From Candidatus Omnitrophota bacterium (GTDB taxonomy: Bacteria > Omnitrophota > Gorgyraeia > Aquiviventales > Aquiviventaceae), in assembly GCA_016180605.1 (NCBI GenBank), contig JACPAW010000024.1, positions 1 through 11,905 of the forward strand: a stretch of 11,905 nt of DNA, in the 5' to 3' direction. Under the pieces are notes generated by a model. That model was not told where the DNA came from. It made no database searches and saw nothing but the letters and a program-made list of their open reading frames with translations. Both the position numbers and the translations under genes were made by a program. Positions 1-6,360 of the stretch are shown here, one piece after another. Within the stretch, counting starts at the first letter, position 1. Each line of letters opens with the position of its first letter.

Positions 1-572
1 GGATGTGGGATATTTTTTGGCCCGCAACCATCGTCATTATTTTTATCCGGCAGTTCACTCGGGAAAATACCTTTGAAGCGCTTGGAGGGGTTGCTACGAC
101 CTTGTTTGGCTTAGCCTATGTGGCGGCTCTGTTTAGCTATCTTCTCTACATCCGTACGGTCGACCTAGACCAAGGTGCTTGGCTTGTGTTGTATTTGATC
201 TTTGTCACCAAGATGGGAGATGCGGGAGCGTACGCTGTGGGGAACATCATTGGGCGGCATACGTTGATTGCGCGCATCAGCCCGAGAAAAACCGTAGAAG
301 GTTTTGTAGGGGCTGTGGTTGTCAGCGGTTTGGCGGCTCTTGTGGCCCAACCGATGCTAGGACGGCCCATTCATCCCTTTTTGAGTTTGTTGCTGGGTTT
401 ATTCCTGGGGGTATGCGGACAGCTTGGAGACCTGGCAGAGTCTCTTTTAAAGCGCGATTGCCAAGTGAAAGATACCAGCACTCTGATGCCGGGACTAGGC
501 GGTGTGCTGGATGTGATTGACAGCCTCCTGTTCACCGCACCTCTGTTCTACGGAATATTGATCTATGGATAA
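1..572 (+). CDS. cdsA: Phosphatidate cytidylyltransferase, C-terminal part
   Basis: Makes CDP-diacylglycerol from CTP and phosphatidic acid at the inner membrane, the entry to phospholipid synthesis. The frame is open at the left edge, so the true start lies outside the window; about 190 residues are visible, roughly the last two thirds. Several hydrophobic membrane spans are evident. Family motifs, by visible residue: KMGDAGAYAVG (70-80), ISPRKTVEG (92-100), then the C-terminal signature SLLKRD (147-152), KD (156-157) and PGLGGVLDVIDS (163-174). The usual signature reads PGHGGxxDRxD; here His is Leu and Arg is Val, a variant I associate with PVC-type bacteria. The two Asp residues are kept. 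It sits upstream of dxr as in many bacteria, with a repeat-filled gap between. The ATG at position 3 is an internal Met, not a supported start. Confidence 0.94.
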   Translation, partial: MWDIFWPATIVIIFIRQFTRENTFEALGGVATTLFGLAYVAALFSYLLYIRTVDLDQGAWLVLYLIFVTKMGDAGAYAVGNIIGRHTLIARISPRKTVEGFVGAVVVSGLAALVAQPMLGRPIHPFLSLLLGLFLGVCGQLGDLAESLLKRDCQVKDTSTLMPGLGGVLDVIDSLLFTAPLFYGILIYG

Positions 573-580
573 GACTTTGA

Positions 581-650
581 GAGTACGGAGGTTGGAGTGC
601 GGAGTTCGGAGTGAAGTCTATTCCACGCTCCGCACTCCGCACTTCGCACT
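581..650. repeat. Palindromic heptamer array, cdsA-dxr gap
   Basis: The left arm has five degenerate 7-base units starting at 581: GAGTACG, GAGGTTG, GAGTGCG, GAGTTCG, GAGTGAA. The right arm (624-650) carries the same family reverse-complemented (CGCACTC, CGCACTT). GTGCGGAGTTCGGAGTG at 597-613 pairs with 624-642 with one mismatch and a 2-base bulge, around a 10-base loop. It fills almost the whole cdsA-dxr gap. There is no U-tract after the stem, so it is not a classical terminator. It shares its unit with the array at 7626-7720. Function unknown; an mRNA hairpin is a plausible inference. Confidence 0.85.
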
Positions 651-665
651 ATCTTGGGTCTAACG

Positions 666-1853
666 ATGAAGCGAATCGCCATCCTGGGCTCGACGGGTTC
701 TATTGGCCGCAGTACGCTTGAGGTCATCGCAAGCCACCCGGACCGTCTGGAATTAATTGGAGTAGCGGCGCACTCGCGGATTGAGTCTTTAAGCGAGCAA
801 ATCACGCAGTATTCACCGCGCCTGATTGCGGTGTGGGATCCGGAAAATGCCGCTGCCTTAAGCCGGAAAATCCATCGCCAGGATATCCTCGTTGGCACCG
901 AGGGGCTCATCCAGATGGCCACTCACCCGGATGTGGATGTGGTCGTCGTAGCCACAACCGGCAGCCAATCGCTGCTTCCTCTTTTGCGGGCGATTGCATC
1001 GGGCAAGCAGATTGCGCTTGCGACCAAAGAGCTTCTGGTCATGGCAGGAGAACTGGTCATGCGTCTGGTGCAGGAACACGGCAGCCGGCTGATCCCCATT
1101 GACAGCGAGCACGCCGCACTTTTTCAGTGCCTGCAAGGAGTGCCTCCAGAGCAAGTCAGGCGCTTGGTGATTACCGGAAGCGGTGGGCCTTTATGGGCTT
1201 ATTCCCGCGAAGAAAGGAAAACCGCAACCCGCGCGCAGGTTTTAGCTCATCCTAAATGGCAGATGGGTCCAAAGATCACCGTGGATTCTGCCACACTCAT
1301 GAATAAAGGGTTGGAATTGATTGAAGCGCGATGGCTGTTTCAGCTTGGCTTAGAACAGCTGGGTGTGGTGATTCATCCGGAAGCGGTTGTGCATGGCCTG
1401 GTGGAGCTGATTGATGGCTCTATCATCGCACAGATGAGCCCTTGCGATATGCGCCTGCCGATTCAGTATGCGTTGAGTTTCCCGCAGCGCTGGACAAACC
1501 TGCCTCCTGCATTGCAATTGACGCGCTTATCCGGGCTTCATTTTCTTGAGCCGGATGAAACGCAATTTCCCTGTTTGAGGCTAGCAAGTGAAGCGGCAGA
1601 AAAGGGGGGCAGTGCTTGCGTTGTCTTAAATGGAGCGAATGACGTCGCCGTTGCGGCATACCTAGAGGGGCAAATCCAGTTGGGGGACATTCCCATTCTG
1701 ATCGAAGAGCTGCTCTTGCAACATGTCGTCATTCCGCATCCGACGCTGGATGAAATCTTTTCCGTAGACGCTTGGGTGCGTCAGGCTGCCGTCCAAAAAC
1801 TTCCTTCGCCTTCCCGGAAGCTGGCAGCATCCGCTGACAGGATCGAACGTTGA
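666..1853 (+). CDS. dxr: 1-deoxy-D-xylulose 5-phosphate reductoisomerase
   Basis: NADPH- and divalent-metal-dependent conversion of DXP to 2-C-methyl-D-erythritol 4-phosphate, the first committed step of the MEP isoprenoid pathway; cytosolic. At 395 residues it is close to family length. Visible: NADPH-binding GSTGSIG at residues 8-14; metal ligands Asp146 and Glu148 in IDSEH; GSGGP at 171-175; HPKW at 195-198; and MNKGLE at 212-217, holding the substrate-binding Asn and Lys and the Glu metal ligand. The usual ANKES box reads ATKEL (119-123): the Lys is kept, but Asn and Ser are replaced. An in-frame TTG at 654 would add four residues, but the ATG at 666 starts exactly at the family N-terminus (MKRIAILGSTGS). 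No good Shine-Dalgarno is seen; the start lies just past the heptamer palindrome. rseP follows after 22 bases. Confidence 0.97.
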   Translation: MKRIAILGSTGSIGRSTLEVIASHPDRLELIGVAAHSRIESLSEQITQYSPRLIAVWDPENAAALSRKIHRQDILVGTEGLIQMATHPDVDVVVVATTGSQSLLPLLRAIASGKQIALATKELLVMAGELVMRLVQEHGSRLIPIDSEHAALFQCLQGVPPEQVRRLVITGSGGPLWAYSREERKTATRAQVLAHPKWQMGPKITVDSATLMNKGLELIEARWLFQLGLEQLGVVIHPEAVVHGLVELIDGSIIAQMSPCDMRLPIQYALSFPQRWTNLPPALQLTRLSGLHFLEPDETQFPCLRLASEAAEKGGSACVVLNGANDVAVAAYLEGQIQLGDIPILIEELLLQHVVIPHPTLDEIFSVDAWVRQAAVQKLPSPSRKLAASADRIER

Positions 1854-1875
1854 ATTGGGAGAATAAACTACTTTC

Positions 1876-2958
1876 ATGATTGCCACACTCATTTCGATTC
1901 TTGTGCTTGGGTTACTGGTTATTTTCCATGAGATGGGGCACTTGCTGGTTGCCCGCTGGGCGCAAGTCCGAGTGCTTCGTTTTTCCATGGGGTTTGGGCC
2001 GAGGATTCTTAATTGGAAACGCGGTCATACCGAATATTCTCTCAGTGCGATTCCGTTAGGCGGCTATGTCAAGATGGCTGGAGAGCAGCATGGGGAAGAG
2101 ACGCATCAGCCTTGGGAATACCTCTCGAAGCCGGTTGGAGTCCGTGCTCTGATCGTTTTTGCCGGGCCGCTTGTCAATTATCTGTTGGCATTCCTCAGCC
2201 TTTGGGTGGTTTTTGTGATTGGTTTTCCTGAGTTGCTTCCGGTTGTCGGGACGGTGTCCCCGGATATGCCCGCACAGATCGTAGGACTTAAGACCAGCGA
2301 CCGCATTCTTGAGATCGAGGGCAAGCCGGTCGAGAGTTGGGATGCAATGACCAAGATCGTTTACGCATCCGCTGACAAGCCGCTTTCCTTTGTCATTGAA
2401 CGCGAAGGGTTACGCCAGAATCTTTCCATCACCCCGCGCGCGAAGCAGACGACCGATCCTTTCGGCCGAGAAACCACCATTGGCCTGATTGGAATTTCCC
2501 CAAGCGGGGAATTCCAGACCTACCGCGTCGGACCGCTTCAAGCTATAGGAAAAGCTTTTAAACAACAGGCTCAGTGGGTATCCCAGACGATGCTGGCTCT
2601 TTGGTCGATTGTGACAGGCAAGATTGCGCTGCGCGACTCGGTCACTGGCCCCATCGGCATTGTTTTTTTGACTTCTTCTGCGCTCAAAACAGGTTTAAGC
2701 CCGCTTTTGTTCTTGGTCAGCCTGTTTAGTCTGAGTCTGGCACTTTTTAATCTCTTTCCACTACCGATCCTGGATGGCGGCCATCTTTTATTCTTGGGGC
2801 TGGAGTGGTTCAGGGGAAGGCCAGTCAGTGTGCGGATACAAGAGCGTTCGGTGCAAGTCGGTTTCGTGTTGTTGATGACCTTGGTCCTTGTGATTTGCGT
2901 CAACGATATCCAGCGCTTCGGACTTTTTGAGAAGCTGCGCGAATGGGTTCAGCGATGA
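1876..2958 (+). CDS. rseP: RseP-family site-2 zinc metalloprotease
   Basis: Intramembrane metalloprotease of the RseP/EcfE (S2P) family. In E. coli it cleaves the anti-sigma factor RseA and clears signal-peptide remnants; the substrate here is unknown. At 360 residues it is shorter than the E. coli protein (about 450). The zinc-binding HEMGH is at 18-22 in the first membrane segment; the third ligand motif LPILDGGH is at 296-303 in a later segment. A single PDZ-like domain lies at about 120-185, against two in E. coli, which explains the length. Further membrane spans are near 90-115, 272-298 and 326-345. The start is supported by GGGAGAA at 1857-1863, 12 bases upstream of the ATG, and by the first membrane helix beginning at once. 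Its stop overlaps the ispG start (ATGA), implying translational coupling. Confidence 0.96.
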   Translation: MIATLISILVLGLLVIFHEMGHLLVARWAQVRVLRFSMGFGPRILNWKRGHTEYSLSAIPLGGYVKMAGEQHGEETHQPWEYLSKPVGVRALIVFAGPLVNYLLAFLSLWVVFVIGFPELLPVVGTVSPDMPAQIVGLKTSDRILEIEGKPVESWDAMTKIVYASADKPLSFVIEREGLRQNLSITPRAKQTTDPFGRETTIGLIGISPSGEFQTYRVGPLQAIGKAFKQQAQWVSQTMLALWSIVTGKIALRDSVTGPIGIVFLTSSALKTGLSPLLFLVSLFSLSLALFNLFPLPILDGGHLLFLGLEWFRGRPVSVRIQERSVQVGFVLLMTLVLVICVNDIQRFGLFEKLREWVQR

Positions 2959-3956
2959 CCGTTTCGATCGATCCGCATGCGATTCCTCGTCGCCCATCCC
3001 GTACGGTGAAGGTGGGAAATGTTCTCATCGGCGGCGGGCATCCTATTTCCATTCAGTCCATGACGAAGACGGATACGCGCGATGTCGAGGGGACTATCCG
3101 CCAAATCCGCGCCTTGGCAACGGCTGGTTGCGAAATCGTGCGCGTGGCCGTACCCACGCAGTTTGCTGCAGCAGTGCTGCCGCAAATCCGCAAGGAAGCT
3201 AATAAAGTCCCATTAGTTGCCGATATTCATTTTCATCCCCAGTTTGCCATCGCGGCCATCGAGGCTGGCTTTGATAAAATCAGGTGGAATCCAGGGAACA
3301 TCCGTCGCATGGACCAAGTGCGCGCCGTAGTGGATCGGGCAAAAGAGCGTCAAGTCCCCATCCGCATCGGAGTCAATGTCGGTTCATTGGATCCGGAATG
3401 CGAGCGGGTATGCGGCGGCGACTGGGGTGAAGCAATCGTGCAAAGCGCTTTGAAATCGGTACGTCTTCTTGAGGAATTCCAATTCCATGACATCGTACTG
3501 TCGCTGAAGTCCTCCGATGTGCGTCAGATGATTGCGGCCTACCGGCGGATGAGCCAACTGTGCGATTATCCTTTTCACCTAGGAGTAACCGAAGCCGGGC
3601 TTGCGGAGATGGCATCCGTCAAATCGGCCATCGGCATAGGTTCTTTGTTAGCGGAAGGAATCGGAGATACGCTCCGGGTGTCTATTACGGGGGATCCCAT
3701 TGAGGAAGTAAAAGTTGCCCAGCGCATCCTATCCGCGTTGGAGTTGCGGCGGTTTGAAACCAATGTGATTGCTTGTCCTTCTTGCGGCCGCTGCGAGATT
3801 GACGTCGTGGGTATTGCCAAACAGGTTCAGAATCGTCTTTCCGAAATGGCAAAAACAGAGCCGCGCTGCTTGGATTTGACGGTGGCGGTGATGGGCTGTG
3901 TGGTCAACGGGCCAGGGGAGTCCGAACGCCCAGATGGTCGAGGCGTTGGTGGATGA
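2955..3956 (+). CDS. ispG: 4-hydroxy-3-methylbut-2-enyl diphosphate synthase, truncated
   Basis: IspG (GcpE) reduces methylerythritol cyclodiphosphate to HMBPP using a [4Fe-4S] cluster and a ferredoxin or flavodoxin; penultimate step of the MEP pathway. The ATG at 2955 overlaps the rseP stop by ATGA; an in-frame ATG at 2943 is possible but less likely. The TIM-barrel domain looks complete (SIQSMTKTDT, VADIHFHPQFA, NPGN, RIGVNVGSLD). Fe-S ligands are all present: Cys274 and Cys277 (CPSC), Cys315 and Glu322 (GCVVNGPGE). The frame then stops at residue 333, within a dozen codons of NGPGE, where relatives continue for about 50 residues. The missing end-of-protein helix is still legible in another frame (3922 onward), so a non-triplet deletion of about 25 codons is the best explanation. 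Activity is uncertain; an assembly error is the alternative. Confidence 0.92.
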   Translation: MTVSIDPHAIPRRPSRTVKVGNVLIGGGHPISIQSMTKTDTRDVEGTIRQIRALATAGCEIVRVAVPTQFAAAVLPQIRKEANKVPLVADIHFHPQFAIAAIEAGFDKIRWNPGNIRRMDQVRAVVDRAKERQVPIRIGVNVGSLDPECERVCGGDWGEAIVQSALKSVRLLEEFQFHDIVLSLKSSDVRQMIAAYRRMSQLCDYPFHLGVTEAGLAEMASVKSAIGIGSLLAEGIGDTLRVSITGDPIEEVKVAQRILSALELRRFETNVIACPSCGRCEIDVVGIAKQVQNRLSEMAKTEPRCLDLTVAVMGCVVNGPGESERPDGRGVGG

Positions 3957-4050
3957 AGTCAAACATCTTCTGTCTGAGCAAACAGCACACAGCACACAGC
4001 ACACAGTTAAAACAACTGAAACACCCGTCTTCTCTGCGAATCCCTTCTGA
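3922..4050 (+). pseudogene. Displaced C-terminal tail of ispG (other frame)
   Basis: Read from 3922, the frame gives PNAQMVEALVDEVKHLLSEQ. This resembles the terminal helix of IspG proteins, which typically ends in a segment like VPxxxMVEELxxEI. It follows the NGPGE motif directly, whereas the family has about 25-27 residues between them (an ADIGIAGG...GKxVRKV-type segment). The frame then runs through the CAGCACA heptamers, encoding Thr/His/Ser/Gln, to a TGA at 4048-4050. I read it as the remnant of the original ispG 3' end after a deletion that was not a multiple of three. It has no start of its own. Confidence 0.65.
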
Positions 4051-4086
4051 TGTTTCTGTGTGCTGGTTGCTGAGTGCTGTGTGCTG
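3983..4086. repeat. Palindromic heptamer array, ispG-proS gap
   Basis: Left arm: three perfect tandem CAGCACA units (3983-4003) plus CAG. Right arm: four reverse-complement units at 4059-4086 (TGTGCTG, GTTGCTG, AGTGCTG, TGTGCTG). An inner pair, GAAACA (4018-4023) with TGTTTC (4051-4056), extends the pairing towards the loop. The right arm ends four bases before the proS ATG and takes the place where a Shine-Dalgarno would be. The left arm overlaps the displaced ispG tail. No U-tract follows. Function unknown. Confidence 0.87.
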
Positions 4087-4090
4087 ATCG

Positions 4091-5809
4091 ATGCGGTGGT
4101 CCCAGTATTTCCTTCCTACTCTGCGCGAAGATCCCAAAGATGCCGAGGCCATCAGCCACAAGCTGATGGTCCGTGCGGGCTTAATCCGAAGGCTCGGCTC
4201 TGGCGCTTACTCCTATCTTCCATTCGGCCTGCGTGCTCTTTCCAAGGCCATCCGTATTATCCGCGAGGAGATGAACCGCGTCGGTGCCCAGGAATTGCTG
4301 CTGCCTTCGCTTCAACCCATCGAGCTTTGGAAAACAACCGGGCGGGATGCGCTGCTAGGAGACGTCCTGCTTAAGTTCAAGGATCGGACAGGGAAAGAAA
4401 TCGCCTTAGGGCCCACGCATGAAGAAGTGGTGACCGACCTTTTGAAGGAGCTGCGTTCGCACAAACAGTTTCCCATCACCGTCTATCAAATTCAAACCAA
4501 ATACCGGGATGAGCCGCGGCCGCGCTTTGGCATCATCCGCTCCAAGGAATTTTTGATGAAGGACGCCTACAGCTTCGATGTCGACACCGAGGGTTTGGCG
4601 AAAAGCTATGCGGTCATGTATGAGGCTTACCAGCGCATCTTCAAGCGCTGCGGCTTGAATGTGCTTGCCTGTGAAGCGGATTCGGGCATGATGGGAGGCG
4701 AGGTTTCCCACGAATTTATGGCACCGGCTGAAAGCGGGGAAGACCGGGTGGTTCGCTGCAATGCTTGCGGTTATGCGGCCAATTTAGAGGCGGCAAGAAT
4801 TCAGCAATCAGCAATCAGCAATCAGCAATCAGAAAGGGAACTCAGATCGCTGGAAAAGGTGAAAACGCCGGGGAAGCATACGGTAGAGCAAGTCAGCACC
4901 TTTCTTAAAGTTTCCCCGCAACAGCTCATCAAAACACTTCTCTATGAAGTGGGCACGGAGTATATTGCCGTGCTGGTCCGTGGCGATCACGACGTCAATG
5001 AAGCGAAGCTAGCCCGGCTGCTTGGCGTTTCCCGCTTAAAGCTGGCTTCTGCTTTGGCCATTGAGCGGTTGACGGCATCCCCGGTTGGTTTTACAGGTCC
5101 TGTGTCCCTTCGCGGGGTTCGGCTGGTAGCGGACAACGCCGCGATGGCGGTTGTGAATGCAGTAACGGGGGCAAATGAGGCGGAAACGCACCTGATTCAT
5201 GTCAACCCCGGAAGAGACTTCCAACCCGAACAAACAGCCGATTTGCGTTTCGTGACCGAGGAAGATCCTTGTCCGAAATGCGGCGGTCCGATTGCGTTCG
5301 TCAAAGCCATCGAAGTGGGGCACGTGTTCAAACTGGGAACCAAATATAGCCAGGTCTTGCAAGCCGTGTTTCAAGACCCATCGGGTGTCATGAAACCGAT
5401 GATCATGGGCTGTTATGGCATCGGAGTCAATCGCATCTTGGCGACGGCAATCGAGCAAGGCCATGATGCCAATGGGATTGTTTTCCCTGTGGCTTTAGCT
5501 CCTTTTGAAGTGGTAGTCAGCCTATTGGAAGCGGACAATCCACAGCAACTTCAACTAGGTCAAGAACTTGTCTCTCAACTGCAACAGGCAGGCTACGACG
5601 TTCTTTTGGATGATAGGCAGCAATCTCCGGCAAGTAAGCTCAAAGACGCGGATTTGGTGGGCATTCCGGTTCAAGTCGTTGTGGGAAAAATCTGGCAGGC
5701 TACGGGCAAGCTCGAAGTCGTGCGGCGGGCTACCAAGGAGAGGATCCAAGCAGACCCTTCAGGATTGGTTAACACCGTCCAGAAACTGCTTGACAAGGTA
5801 ACCGCTTAA
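4091..5809 (+). CDS. proS: Prolyl-tRNA synthetase, bacterial type with editing domain
   Basis: Charges tRNA-Pro with proline in the cytosol. At 572 residues it has the length of the bacterial form with the inserted editing domain. Class II motif 1 lies around 37-73 (GSGAYSYLPFGLRAL onward). Motif 2 is at about 138-157 (YRDEPRPRFGIIRSKEF), and motif 3 contains GCYGIGVNR (440-448). The editing insert (mis-acylated tRNA deacylase type) spans roughly 225-390, flanked by cysteine pairs C223/C226 and C394/C397 that look like a metal knuckle. The anticodon-binding domain covers about 470-572. The start matches the family N-terminus (MRWSQYF), although no Shine-Dalgarno is visible: a heptamer palindrome ends four bases upstream. 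Residues 237-247 (IQQSAISNQQS) are encoded by an in-frame heptamer array at the edge of the editing domain. A terminator follows. Confidence 0.98.
   Translation: MRWSQYFLPTLREDPKDAEAISHKLMVRAGLIRRLGSGAYSYLPFGLRALSKAIRIIREEMNRVGAQELLLPSLQPIELWKTTGRDALLGDVLLKFKDRTGKEIALGPTHEEVVTDLLKELRSHKQFPITVYQIQTKYRDEPRPRFGIIRSKEFLMKDAYSFDVDTEGLAKSYAVMYEAYQRIFKRCGLNVLACEADSGMMGGEVSHEFMAPAESGEDRVVRCNACGYAANLEAARIQQSAISNQQSERELRSLEKVKTPGKHTVEQVSTFLKVSPQQLIKTLLYEVGTEYIAVLVRGDHDVNEAKLARLLGVSRLKLASALAIERLTASPVGFTGPVSLRGVRLVADNAAMAVVNAVTGANEAETHLIHVNPGRDFQPEQTADLRFVTEEDPCPKCGGPIAFVKAIEVGHVFKLGTKYSQVLQAVFQDPSGVMKPMIMGCYGIGVNRILATAIEQGHDANGIVFPVALAPFEVVVSLLEADNPQQLQLGQELVSQLQQAGYDVLLDDRQQSPASKLKDADLVGIPVQVVVGKIWQATGKLEVVRRATKERIQADPSGLVNTVQKLLDKVTA
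4801..4832. repeat. Heptamer array inside the proS coding region
   Basis: Four perfect tandem TCAGCAA units (4801-4828) followed by TCAG. They encode a Gln/Ser/Asn-rich stretch at ProRS residues 237-247, just after the CNACGY knuckle and before the editing domain. Read in register, three heptamers give seven codons. No reverse-complement arm lies next to it, although the reverse complement TTGCTGA occurs once at 4067-4073 in the palindrome before proS. Confidence 0.9.
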
Positions 5810-5833
5810 TAGTATTGTAACTTTTAGTCTAAA

Positions 5834-5872
5834 GGACCAAAAAAAGTGGGTGCACCCCACTTTTTTTGTTCC
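5834..5872 (+). terminator. Intrinsic terminator between proS and rimP
   Basis: The stem pairs 5834-5850 with 5856-5872: 17 pairs with one mismatch, core GTGGG/CCCAC and a 5-base loop (TGCAC). A run of seven A leads into the core and seven T follow it (5861-5867), so it could act on either strand. It begins 24 bases after the proS stop. The rimP ATG is only 20 bases beyond it, leaving no room for an ordinary promoter and leader. Read-through or attenuation must therefore supply rimP-nusA-infB unless a promoter lies upstream or inside the hairpin. Confidence 0.88.
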
Positions 5873-5892
5873 TAAAACCCATATGCCATTTC

Positions 5893-6354
5893 ATGGAAGA
5901 CAGTCGAGTGGAAGCTATTCGGGTACTTGCGGAGCCTATTCTTGCTGAGGCCGCCATGGAGCTGGTAGAGCTGTCTTGCCGGTCGCAGGGAAGGCAGCAT
6001 GACGTGCGGCTGCTGGTGGACCGGGTCGGTGGGGTGACGATCCAGCAATGCGCCCAGGTGAATTCCCGCTTGAGCGGAGCGCTTGAAAATTCCCAGGTCA
6101 TTGAAGGAAGTTTTACCGTTGAAGTTTCTTCTCCGGGGCTGGATCGTCCCTTAGTACAGGCGCGCGATTTCCAGCGGGCGCTGGGAGAAGAGGTGCAAGT
6201 GGAATGCAGGTGCGGTGCGGATGGCCGTTTGGAAACACTGCGGGGACAGCTATTGGCTGTTCAGCAGGAAGCCATTGTGGTTAAAACGCCTTCGGGTAAC
6301 CTCACCGTGCCGCTTTCCCAGATCCGGAAGGCCCAGAAGTACATCAGGTGGTAA
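5893..6354 (+). CDS. rimP: Ribosome maturation factor RimP
   Basis: Small-subunit assembly factor needed for 30S maturation; cytosolic. It has 153 residues, typical for the family. Visible features: an N-terminal alpha/beta domain with LVDRVGGVTIQQCAQVNSRL around residues 46-65, then the family hallmark VEVSSPGLDRPL near 77-88, followed by a small SH3-like C-terminal domain ending KAQKYIRW. The ATG at 5893 is chosen; an in-frame TTG at 5866 lies inside the terminator T-run and is unlikely. No Shine-Dalgarno is visible upstream. The position directly before nusA and infB is the classic arrangement, and the stop is six bases before the nusA ATG, so the pair is almost certainly co-transcribed. 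Confidence 0.94.
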   Translation: MEDSRVEAIRVLAEPILAEAAMELVELSCRSQGRQHDVRLLVDRVGGVTIQQCAQVNSRLSGALENSQVIEGSFTVEVSSPGLDRPLVQARDFQRALGEEVQVECRCGADGRLETLRGQLLAVQQEAIVVKTPSGNLTVPLSQIRKAQKYIRW

Positions 6355-6360
6355 AGTGCC

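Noticed and set aside
3740..3956. Programmed frameshift restoring the IspG tail
   Set aside because: A shift at 3921 would join NGPGES to the terminal helix but would still lack the intervening 25 or so residues. No slippery heptamer or stimulatory structure is evident at the junction.
4018..4056. Attenuator or T-box leader for proS
   Set aside because: No T-box sequence or specifier stem is seen and there is no terminator with a U-run before proS. The structure is explained by heptamer repeats.
581..4832. CRISPR-like short repeats
   Set aside because: Units are seven bases, adjacent or nearly so, with no spacers and no cas genes. This is tandem and palindromic repetition, not CRISPR.
4801..4832. 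Phase-variable contingency locus in proS
   Set aside because: Switching off an essential synthetase by slippage is implausible, so the array is more likely a tolerated insertion.
5866..5892. Upstream TTG start for rimP, and similar TTG starts for dxr (654) and trpS (10251)
   Set aside because: Each adds residues outside the family N-terminus, and two begin inside or beside a hairpin. The downstream ATGs match homologous N-termini.
5858..5892. Possible promoter with TATGCC as -10 giving a leaderless rimP mRNA
   Set aside because: The -35 match is poor and would lie inside the terminator T-run. There is not enough signal to call it.
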